A stretch of DNA of 64,000 nt. It comes from Oscillospiraceae bacterium. GTDB taxonomy: Bacteria; Bacillota_A; Clostridia; Oscillospirales; Ruminococcaceae. Below are positions 24,387-32,169 of the stretch, piece by piece (the stretch's first letter is position 1; the number at the start of each line of letters is the position of its first letter). The DNA is taken from the NCBI GenBank assembly GCA_017523995.1, contig JAFWUX010000050.1, positions 23,395 to 87,394 of the forward strand, read 5' to 3'. The position numbers and the translations under genes were made by a program. Below the pieces are notes generated by a model. That model did no database searches. It saw nothing but the letters and a program-made list of their open reading frames with translations, and was not told the origin of the DNA.

Positions 24387-25988
24387 TCAGAAGTGATTGA
24401 GATGATTCGGGATGATGATCGAGGGATAATCCTTGTAGCAGTAGTTGACATCCACATCGTAGTCGATGCCGGCGCTTCTGCCGATGCCGTACTGCCAGAT
24501 GCCGTATTCGCCGGTAAAGCTCGGGCAGTCCACATTGTAGTTGGCAACCCAGACGCTGTACTTATTGATTGTGCTCTTGGCGATGCGGTTGTTCAGGTAA
24601 TAGGAGGAGCAGTAGAGCATCACATAATAGCCCATGCTCTCCATCTCGGAGCAGAACGCCTCGATGATCGCGGAGATTTCCTCGACGCTCTTGGAGAGCA
24701 CGCCCGGTTCCTCGATATCGAATGCGATCGGGTATTCAAACTGACGGTCGCCGAGCACCTGCGCGCAGACATGCGCCTCGATGCGGGCGGTTTCCGGCGT
24801 TGTCGCGTAGGAGTACCAGTAAGCGCCGACCGGAATGCCTGCCGCCTTTGCGCGGCTGTAATTCGTCTGGAAGGTGGGATCCTCCTGGAATGCAAATCTG
24901 CCGAATCCGGCGCGCATCATGACGAATTTGTTTTCGGATTCGTCGCGCACCTTCTCGAAGTTGATGTCGCCCTGATACTGCGAAACATCAATGCCCTTCC
25001 AGAGATAGGGCGGCGCGGTGCGGACGGTTGTTGTGGTCTCCTCGGTGGTTGTGGTCACAGTTGTGGTGACCGTGGTTGCAGCTTTCGTTGTGGTCGCCTT
25101 CGCGGCTTTGGTTGTGGTCTTTGCAGTTGTGCCGCTGACCGTTGTTATAGCAGTTGTTGTTTTTCCGGTTGTGGTTTTGGCGGTTGTGGTTTTCGCCGCG
25201 GTTGTATTTCCGGTGACGGCGGGCGCGGTGGTCTTTGCGCCGGATGTGACCTTGGTCGCGGCGGTTGTCACGGTAGTGCGTGCCGCTGCCGTTGTCGCTG
25301 CGGGCGCGGTAGTCGTGACCGTGGTGACGGTTGTGGTCACCGGTGCTGTAGAACCGAGCAGCGGCGGATCGAGCAGTTCCTCAGGCGAGAGCACCCTGAT
25401 CTTACCGCGCTTGGTCAGCAGCGGCAGGCGCTCATCGAAATGATCGAGCAGCTCCGCATCCTCAAAGCTGACGCTATAGACTGTGCCGGGCTCTGCGTCC
25501 TCCGGAATCCGGAATGCGATATCCAGCATCGCGCCGTTTTCCTCCGTGTATGCGACACGGCTTGAGCAGGCAACGATCTGGTGCATCTTCTTCATCGAGA
25601 AGACGGTCATTTCCCCGTCCGGGAAAAAGGCTTCGTTCGGGATGACGGCACTGTCGCGATCCGCAAGGATCACCGGCGTCAGCGCCTCATCATAATCAAT
25701 CGAGAGTTTTGCGGTCGAAAAGCCGGTATTCTGATTGACAACCGCGGAGACGGTCACAATTGCGCCGGGAAGACCGGCAGCATCGGAGACGGCAAGGTCA
25801 AGCGGCGAGTTCTCCTCGACGGAGACGCGCTTGCTGAGCACGTAATCGAAAACGTCGATCACGCCGTCTTTGTTATGGTCGATCAAATCTGCTTCCTCTG
25901 CGATAGCGGATACAGGCGCACCCAGCATCACAGCACTCATGAGCGCTGCGAGGCCCGTGGTCAGGAAGCGTTTGAGTCCGGAATGCAT
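24387..25988 (-). CDS. secreted GH25 lysozyme with cohesin-like domain and Thr-rich linker
   Basis: 533 residues. Signal peptide (residues 1 to about 30, LTTGLAALMSAVMLGAPVSAIA). A short calcium-loop-like segment DHNKDGVIDVFDYVLSKR resembles one half of a dockerin. Residues about 62-190 look like a cohesin-type beta sandwich (GAIVTVSAVVNQNTGFSTAK, then LSIDYDEALTPVILAD). A Thr/Ala linker covers about 213-332. The GH25 domain follows: GIDVSQYQGDINF, GAYWYSYATT, IAFDIEEPG (catalytic acidic residues) and WQYGIG. It should cleave peptidoglycan outside the cell. GGAGGAG precedes the ATG. A cohesin-like module on a muramidase is unusual; the cohesin call rests on pattern only. Confidence 0.85.
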   Translation of the reverse strand: MHSGLKRFLTTGLAALMSAVMLGAPVSAIAEEADLIDHNKDGVIDVFDYVLSKRVSVEENSPLDLAVSDAAGLPGAIVTVSAVVNQNTGFSTAKLSIDYDEALTPVILADRDSAVIPNEAFFPDGEMTVFSMKKMHQIVACSSRVAYTEENGAMLDIAFRIPEDAEPGTVYSVSFEDAELLDHFDERLPLLTKRGKIRVLSPEELLDPPLLGSTAPVTTTVTTVTTTAPAATTAAARTTVTTAATKVTSGAKTTAPAVTGNTTAAKTTTAKTTTGKTTTAITTVSGTTAKTTTKAAKATTTKAATTVTTTVTTTTEETTTTVRTAPPYLWKGIDVSQYQGDINFEKVRDESENKFVMMRAGFGRFAFQEDPTFQTNYSRAKAAGIPVGAYWYSYATTPETARIEAHVCAQVLGDRQFEYPIAFDIEEPGVLSKSVEEISAIIEAFCSEMESMGYYVMLYCSSYYLNNRIAKSTINKYSVWVANYNVDCPSFTGEYGIWQYGIGRSAGIDYDVDVNYCYKDYPSIIIPNHLNHF

Positions 25989-26027
25989 ATTCAGAACTCC
26001 TCCTCTTTTCTGTTTGTTCTTGCAGCA

Positions 26028-26058
26028 ATATATTTGAAGGTCGGTTTTGCAAATATAT
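26028..26058 (-). promoter_or_regulatory. leader hairpin of the GH25 mRNA
   Basis: ATATATTTG (26028-26036) and CAAATATAT (26050-26058) form a 9-base stem between promoter and start codon. Function unknown; may protect or regulate the mRNA. Confidence 0.45.
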
Positions 26059-26094
26059 CTAATTTTTTAGTCTGTATGTACTCAGTTCCAATAC

Positions 26095-26123
26095 ATTTTA
26101 ACATATAATTTCACGAATTGCAA
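26095..26123 (-). promoter_or_regulatory. promoter of the GH25 lysozyme gene
   Basis: Reverse strand TTGCAA (26123-26118), 17 bases ending TGT, TAAAAT (26100-26095). Confidence 0.7.
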
Positions 26124-26231
26124 GAGCAGCACCCATTTTTCGGCGGAATTTCCATTTGTAAATGGTATTTCATCTAAAATCGCTTTGATATTTGTGCAAT
26201 CCGACAAAAATCACTTTTTTTCAAAATCCCC

Positions 26232-26260
26232 TTGACATTTCCCACTGTTCGTAGTATAAT
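26232..26260 (+). promoter_or_regulatory. promoter of tRNA-Thr
   Basis: TTGACA (26232-26237), 17 bases, TATAAT (26255-26260): consensus, 43 bases before the tRNA. Confidence 0.85.
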
Positions 26261-26303
26261 ATAAAGGCGGTCACGGAAAACCGGACCGGTTCAAAAGAAA
26301 GAT

Positions 26304-26376
26304 GCTGTTTTAGCTCAGTTGGTAGAGCACATCCTTGGTAAGGATGAGGTCGCTGGTTCGACTCCAGTAAACAGCT
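26304..26376 (+). tRNA. tRNA-Thr (anticodon GGT)
   Basis: 73 bases. Acceptor stem GCTGTTT / AAACAGC with discriminator T, D-arm AGCTCAGTTGGTAGAGC, anticodon stem CATCC/GGATG around loop TTGGTAA (anticodon GGT), and T-arm GCTGGTTCGACTCCAGT. The CCA end is not encoded. Confidence 0.97.
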
Positions 26377-26377
26377 C

Positions 26378-26414
26378 TCAGCCGCTTCGAGAAATCGGAG
26401 CGGCTTTGATTTTT
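26378..26414 (+). terminator. terminator after tRNA-Thr
   Basis: AGCCGCTTCGA GAAA TCGGAGCGGCT followed by TTGATTTTT. It stands between the tRNA and the next gene, which must rely on read-through or an unseen promoter. Confidence 0.85.
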
Positions 26415-26435
26415 ATCAAGCGAAAGGGGATTGCA

Positions 26436-26951
26436 ATGGCAAAGCAGGCTTTGCTCGTCATCGAGCTGCAAAATGATTATCTCTGGGAGAAGCGCAAGAG
26501 CAAATTCCCGTATGATACCGAAAAGCTGATCGCGGCGGTCAATGCGGCGATCCGGCAGACGAAGGAATCCGGCGGCGATGTGATTTATCTCAAGCAGATT
26601 TTTCCGGATACGCCCTCGAATCATATCATCTTTGATTTCTGCATCGAGGGGACAGAGGGCGCAGCGCTTTACAGCGGTCTCGAGATCGCGTCCGAATACT
26701 GCTTTGAGAAAAACGTCGCAGATGCGTTTCTGGATGCAGATTTTGCGGCGTTCATGGCAGAGCAGGGCTATCAGGAGATTGCGCTCTGCGGCATTGACGA
26801 AGCGGGCAGCATTGCGGCGACGGCAAAGGGCGCGCAGAAGACCGGCGCTGCTGTCAGGATTCTGAAGGATGCAACAGCAAGCCGTTTCCCGATCGGCAAG
26901 CTTGCGCCGCTCCGAGCAGAGCTGAAATCCCTCGGCGTGGAGTATGTGTGA
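26436..26951 (+). CDS. isochorismatase-fold protein with Ser in place of the catalytic Cys
   Basis: 171 residues. Start ATG at 26436 after AAAGGGG. The fold is shown by LLVIELQNDYL (catalytic Asp D14), the Lys position K92 in FEKNVADAF, and ALCGIDEAGSIAATAKGA. In active cysteine hydrolases that last motif reads G-x-x-T-D-x-C-V-x-A-T-A; aligning the Gly and ATA puts S125 at the Cys position. So it may be inactive, use Ser, or bind ligand only. Family members include nicotinamidase and isochorismatase. It follows tRNA-Thr and an A-element begins 4 bases after its stop codon. Confidence 0.75.
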   Translation: MAKQALLVIELQNDYLWEKRKSKFPYDTEKLIAAVNAAIRQTKESGGDVIYLKQIFPDTPSNHIIFDFCIEGTEGAALYSGLEIASEYCFEKNVADAFLDADFAAFMAEQGYQEIALCGIDEAGSIAATAKGAQKTGAAVRILKDATASRFPIGKLAPLRAELKSLGVEYV

Positions 26952-26954
26952 TTT

Positions 26955-27075
26955 AGAGGTATCTCCGATGGATTTATAATGGGGGCTGTCTCGCCACACT
27001 GCGTTATGAGTTTGCAAAGCAAACTCACCCAAACCCCTCGCTGGGGATATTATCCCCAGACCCCATTTTATATAT
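26955..27075 (+). repeat. A-element directly after the isochorismatase-like gene
   Basis: GGTATCTCCGATGGATTTAT, AATGGGGG, an enlarged second stem containing GAGTTTGC/GCAAACTC, AAACCCCTCG, stem CTGGGGATATTATCCCCAG, and ACCCCATTTTATATATGG. Confidence 0.8.
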
Positions 27076-27085
27076 GGATAAAAGC

Positions 27086-27120
27086 AAGCCGCTCCAATTG
27101 GCGTTGATTGGAGCGGCTTC
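27086..27120 (+). terminator. GCCGCTCC-type terminator after the A-element
   Basis: AAGCCGCTCCAATTGGCGTTGATTGGAGCGGCTT, stem of about 13 pairs, then CGTTTGCGTT. Same stem as at 13871. Confidence 0.75.
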
Positions 27121-27131
27121 GTTTGCGTTGC

Positions 27132-27316
27132 CGGAACGCCAAAATAAAAGTTTTGATCAAACTTTTTCAAAAGTTTGCAGGTTCTTAGGGCAGAGCCCTC
27201 GCCGCACTCCGCAGAGTGCGGAACTCCCTTTGCATATCAAGAGCTCGGGGGCTTGGGCGCCTGCGATAGAGGCGCCCATTCTAAAATAGCATCCGCGCAG
27301 CGGATACATCTTTTAT
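27132..27316 (+). repeat. C-element copy
   Basis: AAAAGTTTTGATCAAACTTT, AAAAGTTTGC, stem AGGGCAGAGCCCT, stem CCGCACTCCGCAGAGTGCGG, GAGCTCGGGGGCTTGGGCGC, stem GGCGCCTGCGATAGAGGCGCC, and end GCATCCGCGCAGCGGATAC. Confidence 0.75.
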
Positions 27317-27335
27317 GAATTTTCGTATGTGTTGA

Positions 27336-27383
27336 TAATAATAAGCCGCTCCTGCAAGCAAAAACAGGAGCGGCTTATTATTA
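27336..27383 (-). terminator. terminator of the beta-helix lipoprotein gene
   Basis: AATAATAAGCCGCTCCTG and CAGGAGCGGCTTATTATT, an 18-base perfect stem, 24 bases after the stop on the reverse strand. Confidence 0.85.
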
Positions 27384-27406
27384 TTCAGCGATCATGTCAC
27401 CTGCAT

Positions 27407-28894
27407 TCAGGTGACAGTATAGAACGTGACCGGATTGCCCGCGGTGAAGGTACCGCCGTCCTTGCCGGAGGTATAGGAGCCGCCGAAGTAGACGTAATGG
27501 TCGCCGGTGCCGTCGGTGCTTCCGCCGTAATCGACGCTGTATTCCGCATTGAGCAGCAGCTCCGGACCGGAATAGACCACGTACTTAAAGTTATTCGGCG
27601 AGCTTACCGTAAAGATGCCGTTGCCGCCGCTCGTGACATTGACAAGCGTGCCGGCGGGCTGCGAATTCGCAAACATCAGACCGATGACGTTCGAGGTTGT
27701 CAGCGCCGCATCGGGAGATGTGCAGGAATTGCCGATTGCCCAGAAATTGCCGCCTGTGACAGAGAGCGAGCCTTCGCAGTAAATTGCGCCCTTTTCCTCG
27801 CGGGTGCCGCCGATGAATACCGAGGAGCCGCCGAGAATATTGATATAGCCGTCGGTTTTGATTCCGTTTGTTCCGCCGTTGCAGAAGTTGATGCCGCCGA
27901 GGATTTCAATACCGTCATTGGAATGCAGGCAGGATTTGGCGGATTCGATGTTCAGTGTTCCGCTTTCAATGACGATATCATCATCACTCTCAATACCGTG
28001 GGCATAATTGGCTTTGATATTCAGTTCGCCTTCGCCCTTGATTTTCACAGTATCATTGGAGAAAACCGTGCCCTTGTCCTCGTCGTGGACGCCGCCGTCC
28101 TCAAGGAAGTTGACGGAGCCGGGCAGCGAATTGATTGTCAGCTTTTTGGCGTTCAGGCAGTTGATTGCGGAGCCTGCTTTATTGGTGATGCTTGCGCCGT
28201 TGAGGTGCAGCTTGACCTTTTTCTTGTTTGTATTGATAATGATCTGACCGTTTGAGAGCGTGCCGGTGATTTCATAGGTGCCGCCCTTGCCGATTGTGAT
28301 CTCGCCGCCGTGGACAACAATGCCTTCGCCGGAATATTTGGCGGTTGTATCCTCGAGGTAGATGTATTTCGTCGGCTTGACAGCATCTTCCGGATCAAGT
28401 TCTTCCTCGCTGTCAACGATCGGGGCTTCCGTGGTGGTTGTTGTCTGCTGCTTATCGGCTGCCTTTGCGGTTGTGGTTTTCGCAGCGCTGCCGGAATTGC
28501 CGGAATTGCCGGTGCTGCCGGAATTACCGGAACTGCCGCTGCCGGTGTTTCCGCCGGATTTGGTCTCCGTTTTGGAATCGCTGCTCTTGGAACTGCTGTC
28601 ATCAGATTTGGACGAGCTGCTGTCGGATTTCGATGAGGAATCGGATTTCGAGTCCTTGGAATCCTTGGAGCTGCTCTCAGCTTTCTTGGTGCTTGCCTTG
28701 CCGGAAGCGCTGCTTTCGGTTTCATCTGCTTCGGAGCTGGTGCTCTCGTCCTCTGCAGCGGTTTCCGCGCCGGAATCTGCGCTGCTGGATTGCTCCGGTG
28801 TCTCTGCCGTGCTGACAGAGCTGTCGCCGCAGGCAGAAAGGCTGCCGAGCATCATCAATGCGGTCAGGAGTGCCGCCCATGTATATTTCTTCAT
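27407..28894 (-). CDS. Cthe_2159-type (DUF4353) carbohydrate-binding lipoprotein
   Basis: 495 residues. Lipoprotein signal MKKYTWAALLTALMMLGSLSAC with lipobox LSAC, so it should be anchored outside the membrane. Residues about 20-150 are a low-complexity Ser/Asp/Lys/Gly linker. The rest is a right-handed beta-helix (HGGEITIGKGGTYEITGTL, LHLNGASITNKAGSAINCL, HGIESDDDIVIESGTLNIES), the pattern of the Cthe_2159 family, whose founding member from Clostridium thermocellum binds cellulose and polygalacturonate. ATG at 28894 follows AAAGGG. It lies downstream of the VTC and DUF4956 genes, a neighbourhood repeatedly seen in Clostridia; a terminator stands between them, so co-expression may be partial. 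Confidence 0.85.
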   Translation of the reverse strand: MKKYTWAALLTALMMLGSLSACGDSSVSTAETPEQSSSADSGAETAAEDESTSSEADETESSASGKASTKKAESSSKDSKDSKSDSSSKSDSSSSKSDDSSSKSSDSKTETKSGGNTGSGSSGNSGSTGNSGNSGSAAKTTTAKAADKQQTTTTTEAPIVDSEEELDPEDAVKPTKYIYLEDTTAKYSGEGIVVHGGEITIGKGGTYEITGTLSNGQIIINTNKKKVKLHLNGASITNKAGSAINCLNAKKLTINSLPGSVNFLEDGGVHDEDKGTVFSNDTVKIKGEGELNIKANYAHGIESDDDIVIESGTLNIESAKSCLHSNDGIEILGGINFCNGGTNGIKTDGYINILGGSSVFIGGTREEKGAIYCEGSLSVTGGNFWAIGNSCTSPDAALTTSNVIGLMFANSQPAGTLVNVTSGGNGIFTVSSPNNFKYVVYSGPELLLNAEYSVDYGGSTDGTGDHYVYFGGSYTSGKDGGTFTAGNPVTFYTVT

Positions 28895-28922
28895 AGATCC
28901 AACCCTTTCTTCGGTATGTGAA

Positions 28923-28958
28923 CAAAAAAGACCGAGGCAGAGCACCTCAGTCTTTTTG
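28923..28958 (-). terminator. terminator between DUF4956 and lipoprotein genes
   Basis: AAAAAAGACCGAGG and CCTCAGTCTTTTT form a stem flanked by A and T runs, usable on either strand. It would limit read-through to the lipoprotein gene. Confidence 0.75.
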
Positions 28959-28968
28959 CGTGTTGTTC

Positions 28969-29736
28969 TTATTTCTGCTTGACATCATAGATCTGATCGT
29001 CATATTTGTAGAGCACCAGCGTGACGTTGAGGTTGCCGTTCAGCGCGCGGATCTCATCAATAAACTTCTTCTGGTCTGCATCGGTCTTGACGCGGATAGA
29101 ATAGATCAGATCGAACAGGGTTCCGAAATCGGTCGTCTTAACGCGGCGGAGCACAAAGCTCGTTGTATACTTCTCAAAGACCTGATCAAAGAGCCCGTTG
29201 TAGTTGAGGTTCTCCGGAATGGTAATCTTGAGCGTCATATCCTGTGTCTTCGGTGCCGCAAAATCAATGAGGTTGAACAGGATCAGGACTGCCGAGAGAA
29301 TCAGGAAGAACAGGCAGGCGTAGCCGACGAAGCCGATGCCGCAGGTGGTACCCATGACCATTGCAAAGAAGATGTATGCAATATCACGGGGATCTCCGGG
29401 GGCGGAACGGAAGCGGACCAGTGAGAAGGCACCGGTCAGCGAGATCGAAGCGGTGATTCCGATTGTGCTGTTGGCAAGCAGACACATCATCACGATGATG
29501 GTCGCAACCAGACCGGAGAGCATCGGCATCGCGAGCACATAGCTTTGCGTGTAGCCGGTTTTCCGGTGGGTGAACATATAAACGAGACCGATCAGAACGC
29601 CGAGCACCAGCGCGCTGAGCACGCATGTGACCACCTGTCCGACGGACGGAAAATCAAGGTTTGCGGCTGACTGATCGTCAAAAACGCGGTTGAAAATGTT
29701 GATTGCCGAGAGGGCTGCTGCAGAGTGGTTAAGCAT
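28969..29736 (-). CDS. DUF4956 membrane protein
   Basis: 255 residues. About four membrane segments in residues 35-160 (VVTCVLSALVLGVLIGLVYMF, SGLVATIIVMMCLLA, IGFVGYACLFFLILSAVLIL), with the conserved central motif SISLTGAFSLVRFRSAPGDPRDIAYIFFAM, typical of DUF4956. A soluble C-terminal domain (about 175-255) follows. Its ATG at 29736 overlaps the end of the VTC gene by 8 bases, with AAAGGAAG upstream. Constant partnership with VTC-domain proteins suggests a membrane role in polyphosphate handling or in surface assembly; that is inference. Confidence 0.88.
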   Translation of the reverse strand: MLNHSAAALSAINIFNRVFDDQSAANLDFPSVGQVVTCVLSALVLGVLIGLVYMFTHRKTGYTQSYVLAMPMLSGLVATIIVMMCLLANSTIGITASISLTGAFSLVRFRSAPGDPRDIAYIFFAMVMGTTCGIGFVGYACLFFLILSAVLILFNLIDFAAPKTQDMTLKITIPENLNYNGLFDQVFEKYTTSFVLRRVKTTDFGTLFDLIYSIRVKTDADQKKFIDEIRALNGNLNVTLVLYKYDDQIYDVKQK

Positions 29737-30487
29737 AGATTATCTTCCTTTCATCCTGTTGTGCCGCGATCTGCTCGCGCACGAAGTTCTTGTACGCGGT
29801 TCCGTATTTGGAGAAGCTGACCTTCCGGATCTGAAGCTCCGAAAGCGCCTGCGTCATCCACATCGGAAACGCGCCGGGAACCTTGATCTCCATGAGCCGC
29901 TGATCGGGCAGAATGAGCTGCGAGCCGTAGCTTTCCTTTGCCAGCGTCAGATCATAGCGTCTGGCGGTGATCTCGCGGTCAAAGGTCAGGCGAAATTCGT
30001 GATCATCCTTGCCGAAGAAGGCAGCGCGTTGATAGCTGATATACTGCCGCGGCTGAATGGAGTCATAGAAATTCAGGAAGACATCCAGTTCACGCATGAC
30101 CTGCTTGTCGATGAAGCGCTCATAGTGCGGCTTCACGCGGGACTGGATATAGGCTTCTGCCTCCGAGAGCGTCATCGCGACTCTGCGTTTTGTCACAATG
30201 CCGCCGATCTTCTTTTTGACCTCAAGGAACACAGAAGCATCCGGCGATGCCGGAGAGTAGTAGCTCCGCAGACGGAGCTTTTCCTTGTAATGGGGCTTTT
30301 CGAGAGAAGTGCGGATCAGGAAGTTATCGGGCGTATCATAATAGATATTGTAGATGCCGTATTCCTTTCCGTCCACGCAGTATGCATCCGGGTTCATATG
30401 CTCTTGCACGATCGGCAGGAGCGCATCAAACTGCTCTTTCGAGAGCAGGAACTTGACCTCACGGCGCTGGAATGTACTGATCGCCAT
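29729..30487 (-). CDS. VTC-domain polyphosphate polymerase-like protein
   Basis: 252 residues. The VTC/CYTH-type tunnel residues are visible: FQRREVKFLLS at the N-terminus, EKLRLRSY, FLEVKKKIGGIVTKRRV, and RLMEIKVPG near the C-terminus. In yeast Vtc4 this domain polymerises ATP phosphate into polyphosphate; bacterial forms with DUF4956 are less well studied. ATG at 30487 has GGGAGG upstream; the long frame upstream is not used. First gene of a two-gene overlap with DUF4956. The CotH kinase often linked to this pair is not here. Confidence 0.88.
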   Translation of the reverse strand: MAISTFQRREVKFLLSKEQFDALLPIVQEHMNPDAYCVDGKEYGIYNIYYDTPDNFLIRTSLEKPHYKEKLRLRSYYSPASPDASVFLEVKKKIGGIVTKRRVAMTLSEAEAYIQSRVKPHYERFIDKQVMRELDVFLNFYDSIQPRQYISYQRAAFFGKDDHEFRLTFDREITARRYDLTLAKESYGSQLILPDQRLMEIKVPGAFPMWMTQALSELQIRKVSFSKYGTAYKNFVREQIAAQQDERKIIYA

Positions 30488-30714
30488 AGTGGTTGCCTCC
30501 CTTACTGAAAAATTTGAGGGTACAGAAACTGAAAGCTGAATCGACCCGCGCCTGAACGCGGATTCCCCCCTTCGCTTGATTCCAGTATACCGGAAGCAAC
30601 TTAAATGAACCTGAAATAAACACAAATAAAGGTGTGCAAGGGATGAAAGTATGGTGTCAGACCGGCGCGCAGACCGTGTATGTTTTTGATCGGCAGCGAA
30701 CCGGAACAGGCGGC

Positions 30715-31359
30715 TTAATCCTTGAGCGGCAAGCCCTTTGCGTCGGTTTTGATGGAGCCGGAGAGGATCATGATGCCCTCAATGAGCCCCCAGATTTCGG
30801 AGACAACAGCCAGTGTGCCGCAGGAGAGAACCGAGAGCAGCAGCTGAATGATTGCCTTGGTGGTGTAGCCCAGATAGAAGTTGTGGACGCCGAAGCAGCC
30901 GAGGAAGATGCCGAGCAGACCCGCTGCCACCTTGGATTTATAGGTCACGCCCTGATAGAGCTGACCGTTTGCATTCTGCTGGAAGGTGTTGGGCGCAGTG
31001 TAGCCTGTGTTCTGACCGAATGCGGAAGCGTTCGGGTCAGCCGAGCGGAAGGTCTGTGCGCCGGGCTGCTGAAAGCCGGGCTGAACCTGCTGGAACTGGG
31101 GCTGCGGCTGCTGGAACTGCGGCTGGGACTGGAATACGCCGGACTGCTGGAAATTCGGCTGAGGCTGCTGCTGAAACTGCATGCCGCCGCCGAGATTATT
31201 GTTGACCGGCTGCCCGCAGATCTCGCAGACGACCGTATTGCCCGGTGTCTCGGAGCCGCAGCTTGCGCAGTATTTGATACCTGTACCCGCTGCAAATCCG
31301 CATTTCGGACATGTAATATCGGTGTCGAGCAAAACCTCTGCACAATTTCTGCAAAACAT
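30715..31359 (-). CDS. zinc-ribbon TM2-domain membrane protein
   Basis: 214 residues. Two N-terminal zinc ribbons: CRNCAEVLLDTDITCPKC and CASCGSETPGNTVVCEIC. A Gln/Pro/Phe-rich linker covers about 58-125. The C-terminal TM2 domain has two membrane helices (VAAGLLGIFLGCFGVHNFYLG with its conserved FGVHNFYLG motif, and AIIQLLLSVLSCG). ATG at 31359 follows AGGAGG. Function unknown; TM2 proteins are common in Firmicutes and may act in membrane stress. It has its own promoter with a palindrome near the start site. Confidence 0.88.
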   Translation of the reverse strand: MFCRNCAEVLLDTDITCPKCGFAAGTGIKYCASCGSETPGNTVVCEICGQPVNNNLGGGMQFQQQPQPNFQQSGVFQSQPQFQQPQPQFQQVQPGFQQPGAQTFRSADPNASAFGQNTGYTAPNTFQQNANGQLYQGVTYKSKVAAGLLGIFLGCFGVHNFYLGYTTKAIIQLLLSVLSCGTLAVVSEIWGLIEGIMILSGSIKTDAKGLPLKD

Positions 31360-31401
31360 ATATTTGTTACCTCCTTTGTACGTGTACAAACCGGTACATA
31401 G

Positions 31402-31442
31402 TACACTAAGTGTATTATACTCTGTTTTCGGTGTTCTGTCAA
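31402..31442 (-). promoter_or_regulatory. promoter of the TM2 gene with a start-site palindrome
   Basis: Reverse strand TTGACA (31442-31437), 17 bases, TATAAT (31419-31414), followed at once by the palindrome TACACT-T-AGTGTA (31414-31402), well placed for a repressor. Confidence 0.75.
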
Positions 31443-31601
31443 GTAGATTTCGCAGGATTTTTCAGCGTGCTGCGGCGGGTGCGGGCGGGCATCTGCGCCG
31501 TGCAGACAATATAAATAGTGTCATCGCAGCAGCCGCAGCGGTCATGCAGAACTTCGGTTTCTGTATTTTGTGTCTCTTTTGGGGTTCAAACGGGCAAGTT
31601 T

Positions 31602-31629
31602 TCGTGAAAACTGATAAATTTTCACGAAT
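31602..31629. repeat. inverted repeat TTCGTGAAAA / TTTTCACGAA before rpmB
   Basis: A perfect 10-base inverted repeat with an 8-base spacer, ending about 14 bases before the rpmB -35. Possible operator or stem; the gap 31360-31708 is otherwise promoter sequence. Confidence 0.5.
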
Positions 31630-31642
31630 CTGAAAAAAGGAC

Positions 31643-31671
31643 TTGATTTTTTTCTCGATTTCTGTTACAAT
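31643..31671 (+). promoter_or_regulatory. promoter of rpmB
   Basis: TTGATT (31643-31648), 17 bases ending TGT, TACAAT (31666-31671). Confidence 0.75.
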
Positions 31672-31708
31672 ATATCTTGTTGACAAGTCTGTAAAGGAGG
31701 TGCCAGCT

Positions 31709-31900
31709 ATGGCAAAATGCGAAATCTGCGGCAAGGGCGTCACATTTGGTATTAAGGTCTCCCACTCTCACCGTCGTACCAATCGTACATGGAAGCCCAA
31801 TGTCCAGCGCGTCAAAGCAATCGTGAAGGGTTCTCCCTGCCACATCTATGTTTGCTCCAGATGCCTGCGCTCCGGCAAGGTCGAGCGGGCAAACGGCTGA
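31709..31900 (+). CDS. rpmB: 50S ribosomal protein L28
   Basis: 63 residues, full length for bacterial L28. It has the zinc-binding form with CEICGKG at the N-terminus and CSRCLRSGKV at the C-terminus, plus SHSHRRTNRTWKPNVQ. It belongs to the large ribosomal subunit. ATG at 31709 has AAAGGAGG upstream. A single-gene unit with its own promoter and a terminator directly behind it. Confidence 0.97.
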   Translation: MAKCEICGKGVTFGIKVSHSHRRTNRTWKPNVQRVKAIVKGSPCHIYVCSRCLRSGKVERANG

Positions 31901-31920
31901 GTCTATTCGGAAAACAACAG

Positions 31921-31962
31921 GGAGTATTCACACCGTCAAACCGTGGATACTCCATTGTTTTG
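31921..31962 (+). terminator. terminator after rpmB
   Basis: GGAGTATTCACAC and GTGGATACTCC form a stem, then ATTGTTTTGC. The remaining 31963-32169 shows no gene or clear promoter. Confidence 0.75.
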
Positions 31963-32169
31963 CAACACCCCAACAAATAAATATTCCTGCGATAGGGAGT
32001 AGCCGCCGGCATCCGCCGGATTTCCCGCGTCATATCCGCAGTCTTTTCAGACTGCCGTGTGAAATTGAAATGGCAAGACTTTCGCCGCTGCATCAGCCGG
32101 ATTCGTTCGGTGATCTGCGCTGCGAAGGTCTTTTTTTATATGCCATAAATTTGAAGTGAGGGACAGTCT

